DNA of 64,000 nucleotides from JAJDUF01 sp965214295 (GCA_965214295.1 OZ243944.1:3968001-4032000), one strand, 5' to 3'; shown: positions 36,151-45,971, counted from the stretch's first letter. The notes: generated by a model from the letters alone, not told the origin. Program-made: numbers and translations.

Positions 36151-37575
36151 CTACCTGGCCGCCGAACGTGCGGATCGGAGCAGCGGCAACAGGCTGAGGA
36201 GGGCTGCCAATAGCACAAGGGCAGCTACGATCAGGATGACCGGGCTGATGCCGATGATGTCGGCCAATGCAGCGGCGAAGAGGATGGGAATAACCGACCA
36301 AACACTATTCAGCACAAAGAGGATGGCAAAGATTCTCCCGCGCAGGTGGGGAGCGGTTGCCTCCACCAAGACCGTCTGCGCGGGGACCATCACCAGGGCA
36401 AACGCACCACCGATCAGCAGTGCTACCAGGCCAACCAGCCCGGCATAGACCGCGACCTGCCAAGGCAGCAGGGCTAAAGGACCACCAGTGGCCAGTGCCG
36501 GTGTTAGCTCTTCGAAGAGTGGCCGGACGACGGTGAGCGCCGGTAGCGTGACGGCCATGGCAATCAGGCCGGCGAACACCAGCCGTGTGCGGTTCCACTG
36601 CTGCCCCCAGTGGCCAATGGCAGCACTGGAGAGGAGAATGCCCAGCCCTGCCGGGCCGAGCACGTAGCCGGCGTCCTCGGGGCTAAAGCCGAGCACCCGC
36701 GAGACGTAGCCTGGCCCCAGGGTGGCCAGCAAGTAGACGATCGCAATGGTCACGCTCAAGAGGACCAGCATCGTCCGCACGGCACGGTTGGTACGCAAGA
36801 ACTCGAACCCGATGCCCAAGTCGCGCCAGAGGACACCGCCCCGCAAGGCTTCGAGCAGTGCTAGATGCGGCGGTGGGAGGTGCTGCTCCAGGCGGGGCAT
36901 GAGCGCGACGGCGAGGCCGGCGAGCGCGTAGGCGGCCGTGATGACGGCAAAAAGGCCGAGCGGCCCGGCCAGCTTGAGCACTGTCGGCCCCAAGAGCACG
37001 AATCCCAGCACTTGGGTCAACGTGAACGACATGTTGAAGAGCGAATTGGCGGCCAGGAGGTGGCGTCGGGGCATGACAAGGGGGATGGTCGCGATCTCCG
37101 CCGGGGCGAAGAACTGGCTGACGGCCGAGTTGAGCATGGTCAGCGCGTAGATCGCCAAGACCGAACGGTCGGTGGCGAGAAAGGCCAGCACCAGGAGGGC
37201 ACGGGCCAGATTGGTGAGGAGCAGTACCCAGCGCTTGCTGAGACGGTCAACGAGTGCTCCGGCCGGTGGGCCGAGGAGCAAGGCGGGGATCGTGAAGCTG
37301 GCGACGACCAGACTGACGCTCGTACTGGAGTTGGTCAGGCGCTCGACTTCGACGATCAAGCCGTAGTTGAGCGCGTTTTGGGCGGTCTGCGAGCAGATTT
37401 GCGCCACCCAGAGCAAGAGGAACGGCCGTTGGCGCAGCACCGGTCCGTAGCCGCGGCCCTCTCGCCGCTCCGGTTGCGGTGGCTGGGGAGGCTGGCCGTC
37501 CAGCGGCGGTTCCGAACGCCCGGTCCGTACAACCTTGCCTGGGCTGCCGTCGGCCGCGGGCGTTGACGTGCTCAC
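36151..37575 (-). CDS. major facilitator superfamily transporter
   Basis: 474 residues from a GTG overlapping the DUF951 stop by 4 bp. A hydrophilic 45-residue N-terminus precedes about 12 membrane segments. The A-loop GALVDRLSKRWVLLLTNL and the equivalent GHWGQQWNRTRLVFAGL in the second half are typical of the MFS_3/EntS-type drug and siderophore exporters. The last residues (LRSARSAAR) run to the edge of a family C repeat. Substrate unknown. Confidence 0.88.
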   Translation of the reverse strand: MSTSTPAADGSPGKVVRTGRSEPPLDGQPPQPPQPERREGRGYGPVLRQRPFLLLWVAQICSQTAQNALNYGLIVEVERLTNSSTSVSLVVASFTIPALLLGPPAGALVDRLSKRWVLLLTNLARALLVLAFLATDRSVLAIYALTMLNSAVSQFFAPAEIATIPLVMPRRHLLAANSLFNMSFTLTQVLGFVLLGPTVLKLAGPLGLFAVITAAYALAGLAVALMPRLEQHLPPPHLALLEALRGGVLWRDLGIGFEFLRTNRAVRTMLVLLSVTIAIVYLLATLGPGYVSRVLGFSPEDAGYVLGPAGLGILLSSAAIGHWGQQWNRTRLVFAGLIAMAVTLPALTVVRPLFEELTPALATGGPLALLPWQVAVYAGLVGLVALLIGGAFALVMVPAQTVLVEATAPHLRGRIFAILFVLNSVWSVIPILFAAALADIIGISPVILIVAALVLLAALLSLLPLLRSARSAAR

Positions 37576-37934
37576 TGGCGGTCAACTCCTACTCGCTGTG
37601 GGCCAGGGCCTTTCCATTGCCACCACTTCGACAGGCTCAGTGCCGGCTCTGAGCCTGTCGAAGGGTCGCTCTCCCGGGGCCGAGATTCTGCGCTCTGCTC
37701 AGAATGACCGGTTTGGTGGCGATTTTGGAAAGGCCTTCGCTGTGGACCACTACGGGAGACGAAGCGTTTGATGCGGCGCTCCAGCCGGGAACGTGGCAGG
37801 AGGACGCGACGCTCGCAGGTCTGGCAGCGTAGCCCAATGTCCGCGCCGAGGCGCACGATGCGCCATGTATCTCCTCCGCAAGGATGCGCCTTGCGGAGCT
37901 GCACTACATCGTCGAGCGCAAGCTCAAGTACCAT
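37572..37934 (-). CDS. DUF951 protein extended by repeat sequence
   Basis: The first 60 residues (ELALDDVVQLRKAHPCGGDTWRIVRLGADIGLRCQTCERRVLLPR) match DUF951, a small protein of about 65 residues found in Firmicutes and Chloroflexi, with a zinc-ribbon-like pair of cysteines. The frame then continues 55 residues through a family C repeat (EQSAESRPRESDPSTGSEPALSLSK). The tail probably arose by repeat insertion over the original stop. The 4-bp overlap with the MFS start suggests coupling. Confidence 0.75.
   Translation of the reverse strand: MVLELALDDVVQLRKAHPCGGDTWRIVRLGADIGLRCQTCERRVLLPRSRLERRIKRFVSRSGPQRRPFQNRHQTGHSEQSAESRPRESDPSTGSEPALSLSKWWQWKGPGPQRVGVDRQ
37626..37740. repeat. family C repeat with 15-bp inverted repeat
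   Basis: A perfect 15-bp palindrome (CTTCGACAGGCTCAG/CTGAGCCTGTCGAAG) plus a family C unit, lying within the DUF951 reading frame. Confidence 0.75.
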
Positions 37935-37988
37935 ACGAACGAGTGGTGCTCCTCCACACCCTCGGCTGCCGAGAGAGTACGCTACGCT

Positions 37989-38813
37989 CTAGCGCGTCCT
38001 GGCCCGATTGCAGAGATCGTGCAGCCGCAGCGCGGCGGCGCGCGCGGCGGTGGCGAAATCCGGCCCGGAAGACGCATACAACACCTGTCGCGCCACGTTG
38101 ATCAGCGCCGAGGCGCCGCCCGCGGTGGCTGCGGCGGCAGCGGTCGCAGCAGTTCCTCCCTGTGCTCCGACACCAGGTACTAGGATCGGTGTTTCAGGGC
38201 ACAGGTTCCGGATATGGGTCAACTCCCGCGGCCGCGTCGCACCGACTACCAGCCCGGTATTTCGGTGGGTGTCCCACGATTCTACGCGGCGAGCGACCAT
38301 CTCGTATAAGGGCACCTCGTTAACCGGGAGGTCCTGTATCTCGGCAGCCCCCGGGTTCGAGGTGCGGCAGAGGACAAAGGTGCCGCGGTCCGGTCGGGCC
38401 AAAAACGGCTCCAGCGCGTCGCGACCGAGGAAGGGATTGACGGTCGCTGCGTCGAATGCATACACGTCGAAGAGCGCTTGGGCGTAGCGGTGCATGGTGT
38501 TGCTGATGTCACCCCGTTTGGCATCGCCAATCACGAGCACGTCGTCCGGGACGTGCCGGACCGTCTCGCTCAGGGCGGCCATTCCGGGTGGCCCTAGGGC
38601 CTCGTAGAAGGCCAGATTGGGCTTATAGGCACAGACGAGGTCCGCGGTGGCATCAATAATGGCCCGGTTGAAGGCCACGGCCGCTGCGGCTGCACCGCTG
38701 GCCCCGGCGCGCACGCTTGCCGGGGCCAACTGCGGATCGTAATCCAGACCGATGCATAAGATCGAGTCGCGGCGGGCGATAGTCGCGGCAAGACGAGCGC
38801 GGAAGCTCTTCAT
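37989..38813 (-). CDS. pyrF: orotidine 5'-phosphate decarboxylase
   Basis: 274 residues, the type 2 (long) OMP decarboxylase that forms UMP from OMP. The catalytic DxKxxDI motif is D97-A-K99-R-G-D102-I, with ILCIGLDYD near the start and ILVPGVGAQGG as phosphate-binding loop. It begins directly after the stop of the upstream P-loop gene, so the two are probably co-transcribed. Confidence 0.96.
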   Translation of the reverse strand: MKSFRARLAATIARRDSILCIGLDYDPQLAPASVRAGASGAAAAAVAFNRAIIDATADLVCAYKPNLAFYEALGPPGMAALSETVRHVPDDVLVIGDAKRGDISNTMHRYAQALFDVYAFDAATVNPFLGRDALEPFLARPDRGTFVLCRTSNPGAAEIQDLPVNEVPLYEMVARRVESWDTHRNTGLVVGATRPRELTHIRNLCPETPILVPGVGAQGGTAATAAAAATAGGASALINVARQVLYASSGPDFATAARAAALRLHDLCNRARTR

Positions 38814-39458
38814 CTAGGCAACCTGCTGCGGGCTGTTCACCGGCGCAGCTCGCATGCTACGCCTAGTTGCACGGTCAACGTCCGAGAACTCCACGATAGT
38901 AGTCACCGCCTGACCAAGGGCACCCGGAGTATCCGCTGGTACCAGAGCGGGACGCTGCGGCCGCTCGACGGTTGCTTGCATGGCCTGATACACCGACCAA
39001 TCGGCAGCGGAGTCATACGCTGGCGCTCCTTGTCCGCGGCGCATCAGCCAATCCCGGACGACCGGCGGCGCTGCCTCAACCCAAACGAGGAAATACGGCA
39101 CGCCGGTAGCACGAGCAATACAACGCAGTGCGCGGCGTCCGGCCACAGTGAGATTGGTTGCGTCGAACAGCGTAGGATAGCCCTTGGCCAGCAGTATACG
39201 GAGCACCACATGACAGGTCCGGTACACACGACCACTCTCGACCGGCGAGTACGTGGGCTGGGGAACGAGCGCCTTCCGCACCGTATCCGTGCGTACGACG
39301 GCCACTGCGCGCTGGGCAGCAACGGCGGCGGCGAGGTGCGATTTCCCGGTGCCGGGTAGCCCCGCGAACACCACCAAGGCCGCCGGATCAACAGGCCGCG
39401 GCGGCAACTGCAAGACATCCCACACCCGGCGCGGCACCGGGGGGACTTTCACGGCCAT
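38814..39458 (-). CDS. P-loop kinase-like ATPase
   Basis: 214 residues. FAGLPGTGKSHLA is the Walker A, VVRTDTVRK and TLFDATNLTVAGRRAL fit the AAA_33 zeta-toxin/polynucleotide-kinase-like predicted kinases. A phosphorylation or nucleotide-binding role is likely, but the substrate cannot be read. It abuts pyrF with no gap. Confidence 0.85.
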   Translation of the reverse strand: MAVKVPPVPRRVWDVLQLPPRPVDPAALVVFAGLPGTGKSHLAAAVAAQRAVAVVRTDTVRKALVPQPTYSPVESGRVYRTCHVVLRILLAKGYPTLFDATNLTVAGRRALRCIARATGVPYFLVWVEAAPPVVRDWLMRRGQGAPAYDSAADWSVYQAMQATVERPQRPALVPADTPGALGQAVTTIVEFSDVDRATRRSMRAAPVNSPQQVA

Positions 39459-39591
39459 CGTCCTACGATGCTGGCCCAGCGCCCGTAGGACAGCAGCAAG
39501 CTCATCGCGCGTCTGCTCTACGGGTGCCGGGCCGCCAAGCTCACCGCCGGGAGTGGCAAGATCAGGTCACTCGCTCATGGGCCGCTGCGGC

Positions 39592-41556
39592 TCACGACGG
39601 CGGCAGGGGGGCGCCCAAGCGGACCGTATTGAGCGCCTCATCGCTCAACACCACCAAGTTCTCCCACCGATAGTCGCGGACAAAGAATGTCGTGAGCGTC
39701 GGGATCCACCGTCGCAGGCCATTTTCGATCACGTACACCTTGTCACCGGTACTGCCCTTGACGATGCTGCCTTCGCCAATTCCGAAGGGTAAGCCCTCCG
39801 GAATACTATGGAGGAAGCTCCCAGCGGCCTCGGTCACCTGATCCCACTGGAAGCCGCGGGACACGAAAAGCTCCAACGTCGAAATCCAGTGACGGTTGCC
39901 GTCTTCGATCACATAGATCTTCGACCCGCCGGTCTCCTTCACCAGCGTGCCCTCCGGCAATACCGCCGGAATGCGGGCGGCCACGAAAGCCAGCACGTCA
40001 ATCACGGCACCCCATTGATAGCCACCGGCTGCGAACGCTGCCGGCGAGGGGATCCACTCCCGCCGGCCATTGCGAATGACGTAGATCGGCCCGCTCGGCT
40101 CACGGATCAAGCTGCCCTCGCGCAAAGCCGGAATCGCCGGTCCTTCCGGAATGGGGGCGAGCTGCTCCGGTCGGACATCGGTCCAAGTCCCCGGACCGAT
40201 GTCCAGAATGGCCGCTGTCGTCGGGTCGGGTACCCAATGGCGCCGACCTGCTCCTACCAGGTAGACCCGTCCGGAGGTGAAGTCACGCTGAACAGTGACC
40301 CCACCGGCCAGCGCGGTCGCGGCGTCCGCCGCCGCTGCCGCGACTGCCGGATCGCCCTCTTCCAGCGCGTAAAGCCCGCGGTCTCGCGAGCCAACATACA
40401 GGGTGCCGTCAGCGCCTAGGGCCATGGCAGCCACGATTTCGTCTTTGGTCTCGAAGGTGCTGTACAACTCACCGGTCGGAGAAAGCACGTAGACTTTGCC
40501 GTCCAGCGAAGCAACGTACACGTTGTCACGGCCATCTACGAGGGCCGGGGCCTCAATGGCCTTGTTCGTGACAAATTCCCACTTGATAGTGCCCGTAAGG
40601 CCATCAACCGCGTAGAAGATGCCGTTCTCCGAGCCGATATACACTGTGCCGTTGACCCCGAGCGAGGGAGCAGCACGCAACTTCTTGCCAGCGCCCACAC
40701 CCAGGACCGTCTTCCATCGGAGCGCACCCTCGGCATCAATAGCGTACAAGGTCCCATTGTCAGTACCGATGTAGGCCGTGCCGTCAGGACCGATGGCAGG
40801 ACCGGCATACGCCGCATCGTCAAGCACGTACCGCCAGCGATCACCGGCACCAGCCTCGGCGTTGAAAAGCTCCTTCGCGTGGGAGGCCCAGAAGACCGTG
40901 CCGTTCGGGCTGAGTGCAGGTGCAGCCGTCACAGCACCCTTGGCCCCACGCACACCAAGCGCCCGGCCACTACTGCTCACTTGATAGACATACTCGTCAT
41001 CGGCACCAAGCGCGATGCAGCAATATACGCTATCCAAGAGTGCGGGGCCACGGACCGGGCTGTCGTCGTCTGCGTAGGGTGAAGATGATATGAAGAAGGT
41101 CCACTCCAGGTCGCCATCATCGGCCTCGATGGCAAGAATTCGACCATCCTCAACGCCGACGATGACATTGTTGTGCTTGTCAATCGCCGGCGCTGTGATG
41201 TCACCACCGTCAGCGTCCTTACCACTGACCTTGAACTCGCGGACATCCTCCCGCCACAGCTTGGTGCCATCGGGGCGCACAGCCGTGAGGTAGTCGTCCG
41301 ATGGTGCGTAGATGGTCCCGTCCTCCGCAATCGCCAGCCCACCAATAATCGGTTCCCCAGTGTAATAGACCCATTTCTGGCGCAGTGTTACCGGTCCGTT
41401 CACTGTGGTGCGACCGGTGCGCTGCGGATCGTGTTGGAACTGTGGCCAGGGCGATCCCTCTTGGGGGCCGGCCGCAGCAGCCGTCGGTAAGGTCACACCG
41501 ATAGCGAACAGCGCAGCGAAGATCGCGACAACGATACGGCGCATCTCTGTGACCAT
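39592..41556 (-). CDS. secreted PQQ-like beta-propeller protein with four C-terminal repeats
   Basis: 654 residues with AAAGGAG before the ATG. A Sec signal peptide (MRRIVVAIFAALFAIGVTLPTAAAA) is followed by a propeller of repeats such as IGPDGTAYIGTDNGTLYAID and LGVNGTVYIGSENGIFYAVD (about 40-410). The last 230 residues hold four units of the form VYVIxxGxRRWIPxxxxF. No PQQ-dehydrogenase active site or cytochrome motif is seen, so a binding or cell-surface role is more likely. Confidence 0.88.
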   Translation of the reverse strand: MVTEMRRIVVAIFAALFAIGVTLPTAAAAGPQEGSPWPQFQHDPQRTGRTTVNGPVTLRQKWVYYTGEPIIGGLAIAEDGTIYAPSDDYLTAVRPDGTKLWREDVREFKVSGKDADGGDITAPAIDKHNNVIVGVEDGRILAIEADDGDLEWTFFISSSPYADDDSPVRGPALLDSVYCCIALGADDEYVYQVSSSGRALGVRGAKGAVTAAPALSPNGTVFWASHAKELFNAEAGAGDRWRYVLDDAAYAGPAIGPDGTAYIGTDNGTLYAIDAEGALRWKTVLGVGAGKKLRAAPSLGVNGTVYIGSENGIFYAVDGLTGTIKWEFVTNKAIEAPALVDGRDNVYVASLDGKVYVLSPTGELYSTFETKDEIVAAMALGADGTLYVGSRDRGLYALEEGDPAVAAAAADAATALAGGVTVQRDFTSGRVYLVGAGRRHWVPDPTTAAILDIGPGTWTDVRPEQLAPIPEGPAIPALREGSLIREPSGPIYVIRNGRREWIPSPAAFAAGGYQWGAVIDVLAFVAARIPAVLPEGTLVKETGGSKIYVIEDGNRHWISTLELFVSRGFQWDQVTEAAGSFLHSIPEGLPFGIGEGSIVKGSTGDKVYVIENGLRRWIPTLTTFFVRDYRWENLVVLSDEALNTVRLGAPLPPS

Positions 41557-41715
41557 GATGCTCTCCTTTAGCTTGCCCCGGTGGACTTACGATATGGGTA
41601 TCATCGGCCAGCCTCAAACACTAGAACGCACGCTGCACCGGCAATGGCCTCACCAAACGGGGCCGGCTGCACGCTATCCATAGCGTAGCAGGCGGCCGCC
41701 GGCCTCATCACTGCT

Positions 41716-42222
41716 TTACGGACTCTGGATGCTCAGTAGCTCGACGTGAAACACCAACGTCGCCCCGGGAGGGATCGAAACCGTTCCATCCGCCTCGACC
41801 CGGCCGCGGTCGCCGTAGCCCAGCGCGGCCGGGATGACCAGCTTGCGATGGCCACCGACCTGCATGGTAGATACCCCTTCGTCCCAGCCGGCAATCACCT
41901 TGCCCTGGCCCAGCGGAAACTTGAAAGGTCTCCGGCCCTCGGTCCGGGAGCTGTCGAACTGCTTTCCGTCGGTCAGCCAACCCGTGTAGTGGACTTCCAC
42001 CGTGTCGCTCGCTTTCGGAGTAGGGCCATCGCCGACACGTAAGTCGCGGTAGCGCAGGCCGGACGCGGTGGTGGTGAGCTGCTCGTCGTCGGTCAGCACC
42101 GGCCCGTCCAGTGCATCGGGGTTCACGGCCTCGCTGGCAGCATCTTCTTCATCATCCCCGCAGGCGCCAAGCGCGACGGCGGCGATAAGCAAAAGCAGTA
42201 CCGGCCAGAGACGTAAGCGCAT
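41716..42222 (-). CDS. FKBP-type peptidyl-prolyl isomerase, lipoprotein
   Basis: 168 residues from the ATG seven bases after AGGAGGAG. The signal peptide ends ALGAC (lipobox), followed by an acidic linker. The FKBP domain has VEVHYTGWLTDGKQFDSS, VIAGWDEGVSTMQVGGHRKLVIPAALGYGDRG and IPPGATLVFHVELLSI. It probably assists folding of exported proteins outside the membrane. Confidence 0.95.
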   Translation of the reverse strand: MRLRLWPVLLLLIAAVALGACGDDEEDAASEAVNPDALDGPVLTDDEQLTTTASGLRYRDLRVGDGPTPKASDTVEVHYTGWLTDGKQFDSSRTEGRRPFKFPLGQGKVIAGWDEGVSTMQVGGHRKLVIPAALGYGDRGRVEADGTVSIPPGATLVFHVELLSIQSP

Positions 42223-42712
42223 CGTCACTCCTCCTCAACGCCCTCACCCCCGGCCCCTCTCCACTTGTGGAGAGGGGGAGGCAGCCGGAGGCCGGCCACC
42301 CCGAAGCGAGGAGCGCACGGGCAAAGTATACCTGCCGCGGCGGGGGAGGGGGAGTGGTCTGGCCCCCTCCCCCGGAGCAAGCTCCAGGGGAGGGAACCGG
42401 GTCCCGGCCGCGGCGGGGCGGGGGGCTAGGGCTGAGGAGGTAGGAAAAGGCCAGGGCACCCACAAGGGACGCCTCTACCAGGTGGATAGCTGCTCGCGTG
42501 GATGGCCGTGGGCACGGGAATGACGAGGGGACGGGCACAACATGTTGCGCCCCTACAAAAACCCACCCCTGTCAGCCGGCCCTTCCCTGGCAAGGAAGGG
42601 GAGTCCGCGCGGAGAGCGGGGGTGGGAATGGTTCTGGATTGCGGCCCCGTATCGGAGTACGGGGCATGCTCCTGCCGGAATGGCAAGTGCTGGGGTGCGA
42701 TTCGCCGCGTCC
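42223..42712. other. repeat-rich intergenic region between the FKBP and ABC exporter genes
   Basis: No gene is supported. It contains a family A hairpin (42242-42280), a family D-like unit (42452-42478), a family D palindrome (42531-42556, CACAACATGTTGCGCCCC), and a degenerate family B block near 42631-42692. Confidence 0.65.
42242..42280. repeat. family A hairpin repeat
   Basis: CCTCACCCCCGGCCCCTCTCCAC/GTGGAGAGGGG downstream of the cassette-1 end. Confidence 0.75.
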
Positions 42713-44533
42713 CTATGTATAGCGGTCGGCTTGCAGGGCATAGAGCTTGGCGTAGGTGCCACCGCGCGCATACAGCTCGTTATGGGCGCCGTGCTCGGTG
42801 ATGCGGCCGTTTTCGAGCACGGCGATGACGTCGGCCATCCGCACGGTGCTGAAACGATGCGAGATCAGGAGCGTCGTCCGGCCGGCCATCAACTCGGCAA
42901 AACTGCGGTAGGTCTCGTACTCCGCTGCGGCGTCCAGGGCGGCCGTCGGCTCATCGAGCACGAGGAAATCGGCTTGGTGGCGCATGAACACGCGCGCGAG
43001 GGCGATCTTCTGCCACTCACCCCCGGACAGGTCGGCCCCGACGCCTGCGCCCATCAGCCAGCGGCTCAACAGCGTCTCGTACCCCTGCGGCAGCGCGGCC
43101 AGCGCCTCGTGGATGCCGGCGCTCATCGCGGCCTGGCGCACCCGGCCCCGATCAGCGAGCCGGCACACGTCACCAATGCCGATGTTCTCCCGCGCGGTCA
43201 AGCCGTACTGGGCGTAGTCCTGGAAGATGGCGCCGATGCGTACACGCAGCGCCGCCGGCGCGATATCGCGCAGGTCGGTGCCATCCCAGAGAATGTGTCC
43301 CTCCGTCGGATCGTAGAGGCGCGTCAGCAGCTTGACCAGAGTGGTCTTGCCGGCGCCATTGCTGCCGACCAAGGCCATGCACTTGTTTGCCGGGATGGTC
43401 AGGTTGACGTGGCGCAAGACCCACGGATGCTCCTCCGAATACCGGAACGAGACATCGCGTAGCTCGATGCCCCCGGTCAGCCGCCCGATGGGCCGGCCAG
43501 GGGACGCGACGGGCATTGGCTCCGGCAGCGCAGCCAGGTCGGTGAAGCGCCGGAAGAACAGCAGGCTCTCGTTGAGGCCGGCGAAAGCCCAGACGAGGCC
43601 GGTCAGGCCGCCTTGCACACTACCGACGGCGCTGGTGTAGAGCGTGACATCGCCGAGGCTGATGCGCCCGGCGAAGGCTTGGAGCACGACCACGACAAAG
43701 GCCGCGCTGGCGACGAGGCTACTCAGCAGCCCCAAACCCGACTGCCAGCGCAGCTCGCGGGCCTGCTGCCGGCGCTGTGCCCGATGGATGGTCTGATAGC
43801 CGCGCCGAAACCGAGCGAGGAAGTAGTCGGCGAGGCCGAACAGCCGCAGCTCCTTGACAAAGGGTAAGCCGGAGAGGATCGAGCCGTAGTACGCGGCTTG
43901 CCGCTCCTGGGGGCTGTTCTCCTCCGCCAGCAGCAGGCGGTACCGCCCGAGCTTCAGCTCCACGACGAGCTGGACGGCCGCTGCGACAGCACACAAGGCG
44001 GCGAGCAGCGGACTGAAGGCCAGCAGCACGACCAGAAAGCCGCTCAGGGTGACCGTGCTCTGCAGCACGGTACTGAAGATGTGGACCGTTTGCTCCGGCC
44101 CCAGCATGGCGCCTTGGGTGGCCAGTTGGATGCGGTCGTAGAAGCGCGGGTCCTCGAAATAGCGCAGCCCGATGAAGCCGTTGACCTTTCGATAGACGGC
44201 GAGCTGGGCCTGGAGGGCGACGCGCCGGCTTAACTCCGCAGTAAGGAAGGTGCTGCCGTGCGACATGGTGGTGCTTAGGGCCGCGAGGAGGACTTGCGCG
44301 GTCAACAGGGGCAGCACGCTGGCGACCAGGTTGCTCGGCGTACTGCCCTGGAGGGCTTGGGCGAGCAGGTCGAAGAGGAGCTTGGTGACCCAGGCGGTCG
44401 CCACCGGGACCAGCCCCTGTGTGACATTGAGCACCAGCAGGCCACTGAAGCTGGCTGGCTGCGCCTGCCACGCCAGCGCCACCAACTGCCACACGGCCCC
44501 GGCGTAGCGGGACACGGCCTGGAGCCACTGCAT
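42713..44533 (-). CDS. ABC exporter with fused permease and ATPase (cassette 1)
   Basis: 606 residues from an ATG eight bases after the upstream stop. Six membrane segments fill residues 20-320. The ATPase has Walker A VGSNGAGKT at 390-397, signature LSGGEWQKIALARV, Walker B FLVLDEPTAALD and switch His LISHRF. There is no N-terminal C39 leader peptidase domain, so it resembles NisT/SpaT-type lantibiotic exporters or general ABCB exporters. It is the last gene of cassette 1 and the natural candidate for exporting the cysteine-rich peptide. Only a ten-codon stub of a homologue survives in cassette 3. Confidence 0.92.
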   Translation of the reverse strand: MQWLQAVSRYAGAVWQLVALAWQAQPASFSGLLVLNVTQGLVPVATAWVTKLLFDLLAQALQGSTPSNLVASVLPLLTAQVLLAALSTTMSHGSTFLTAELSRRVALQAQLAVYRKVNGFIGLRYFEDPRFYDRIQLATQGAMLGPEQTVHIFSTVLQSTVTLSGFLVVLLAFSPLLAALCAVAAAVQLVVELKLGRYRLLLAEENSPQERQAAYYGSILSGLPFVKELRLFGLADYFLARFRRGYQTIHRAQRRQQARELRWQSGLGLLSSLVASAAFVVVVLQAFAGRISLGDVTLYTSAVGSVQGGLTGLVWAFAGLNESLLFFRRFTDLAALPEPMPVASPGRPIGRLTGGIELRDVSFRYSEEHPWVLRHVNLTIPANKCMALVGSNGAGKTTLVKLLTRLYDPTEGHILWDGTDLRDIAPAALRVRIGAIFQDYAQYGLTARENIGIGDVCRLADRGRVRQAAMSAGIHEALAALPQGYETLLSRWLMGAGVGADLSGGEWQKIALARVFMRHQADFLVLDEPTAALDAAAEYETYRSFAELMAGRTTLLISHRFSTVRMADVIAVLENGRITEHGAHNELYARGGTYAKLYALQADRYT

Positions 44534-44540
44534 CGCGTGC

Positions 44541-45971
44541 CTACGGCGTCCCTTGCTGTTTCTGCCGCCACTCTGCCAGGATCGCATTCTGCTCGCTGGC
44601 AATCGCGGCCGTCGCCGCAGCCACCGTCTCCTCTCCCTTCCACACCGGCAGAAGTCCCTGATCGTAGGCTTTCAACAGGTCGTACCACTTCGGGTGCAAG
44701 GGCAGCGGCCGCGCATCGGCCAGTGCAGCAATGGCGATGGTGCCATATCGGTCGCGGTCTGCGAATTCGCCCGCCAAGGATCGCCGTGCCGGGGGGGATT
44801 CGAACCCGTTCTGCTGCTCGGCTCGGAACCGGCGTTGTGTTGCCTCACTCGTCCACCAGCGGAGGAAGTGCCAGGCATCGTCGGGCACCCGGGCGGTCCT
44901 GCTCAGGTGGTAGGCACCAAGGCCTTGATCCAAGAAGCTGGCAGACCGTGGCGGCTCCACCATGGCAAGGCCGAACTGCGGCGAGTTACCGGGAGGAGCT
45001 TGGGTGACAGCTCTCTCGCTAACCCAATAGGTATAGAGCATTGCCACCCCACCATCAACAAATGGGCCCACGACATCAAGGGCACTGAGGTCCCCGAAAC
45101 CAACCTTACGGAGGTCCGCTTCCCGCGGGGCGACCTCGTGGGTCAGGGCCAGATCACGGAGCCATTGCAGTGCTTCCTGCGCCGCCGGCTGGGCCACCAG
45201 GCTCATGCTGCGATCCGCACTGAGCATGGCCCCCCCGTTGGCCCAGACCCACGGCAGCGTAAAGAAGAGCGTCTGCACATCGAGCACGAAACCGAAGACG
45301 GGCTGTGGTTGCTGGCGGTCGGTCAGCTGCTTGGCGGCGGCGAGGAGTTGCGGCCAGGTCCAGGCGGTCGTGGGGACGCCGAGACCCGCTTGAGCAAAGA
45401 GTCCCTCATTGCAATGGATCACAGTGGGCCGCACTTCAGTGTGCAGGCCATACAACTGCTGCTGCCACTGCATGGCTTCAATCGCCCCCGGCCAGTAGTC
45501 AGCGATATCGTACTTGTCACTACGGATGAACGGATGAAGGTCAACGGCGGCGTCGCCAATGAAGAGGTGGGTGACTAAGTCCAGCGACAACTGCATAATG
45601 TCGATGAGGAGGCCCGCGCTGTGCAACTGCTCGATCTGCTGCCCGAGACCGGGAGAGCCAAGGTCGCGGGTCAGCGGAAAGGGCTGCCAGTCTACCGTGA
45701 GCGGCGGATGCCGGCCGGTGAACTCTTCAGCCAGCGGGGCAAGCACGTCGCTATGCACCTCCAGCCATGTGGCCTCAGTCAGCACTTGGACCGTCCGCGG
45801 TTGGGTGGCTCGCGCGGGCACGCCCCCCGGTGGACGCGATGGCCCTGCTGTGGCTACCTCTGGTGCGTCCTGCTGTGGCGTGCTTGTCGGCCGCAGGTCA
45901 CACGCCGCCGCTAAGAGGCCGCCCAGCACGGTGGCCGATCTGCCCACAAAGCGCCGGCGGCTCATCCTCAT
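44541..45971 (-). CDS. extracellular solute-binding lipoprotein, short class (cassette 1)
   Basis: 476 residues. MSRRRFVGRSATVLGGLLAAAC combines a Tat motif with a lipobox. The mature domain resembles family 1 sugar-binding proteins (EEFTGRHPPLTVDWQPFP; AWTWPQLLAAAKQLTD; VWANGGAMLSADR). The C-terminus ILAEWRQKQQGTP is shared with the homologue at 50932-52350 and, with changes, at 59255-60691. GGAGG precedes two possible starts (GTG, then ATG, used here). No importer permeases are nearby, so the role may be peptide binding or immunity instead of sugar uptake. Confidence 0.88.
   Translation of the reverse strand: MRMSRRRFVGRSATVLGGLLAAACDLRPTSTPQQDAPEVATAGPSRPPGGVPARATQPRTVQVLTEATWLEVHSDVLAPLAEEFTGRHPPLTVDWQPFPLTRDLGSPGLGQQIEQLHSAGLLIDIMQLSLDLVTHLFIGDAAVDLHPFIRSDKYDIADYWPGAIEAMQWQQQLYGLHTEVRPTVIHCNEGLFAQAGLGVPTTAWTWPQLLAAAKQLTDRQQPQPVFGFVLDVQTLFFTLPWVWANGGAMLSADRSMSLVAQPAAQEALQWLRDLALTHEVAPREADLRKVGFGDLSALDVVGPFVDGGVAMLYTYWVSERAVTQAPPGNSPQFGLAMVEPPRSASFLDQGLGAYHLSRTARVPDDAWHFLRWWTSEATQRRFRAEQQNGFESPPARRSLAGEFADRDRYGTIAIAALADARPLPLHPKWYDLLKAYDQGLLPVWKGEETVAAATAAIASEQNAILAEWRQKQQGTP

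Noticed and set aside
44795..44830. GGATTCGAACCC, a tRNA T-arm-like sequence
   Set aside because: It lies inside the lipoprotein gene as codons for NGFESPPARR, with no acceptor or anticodon arms around it.
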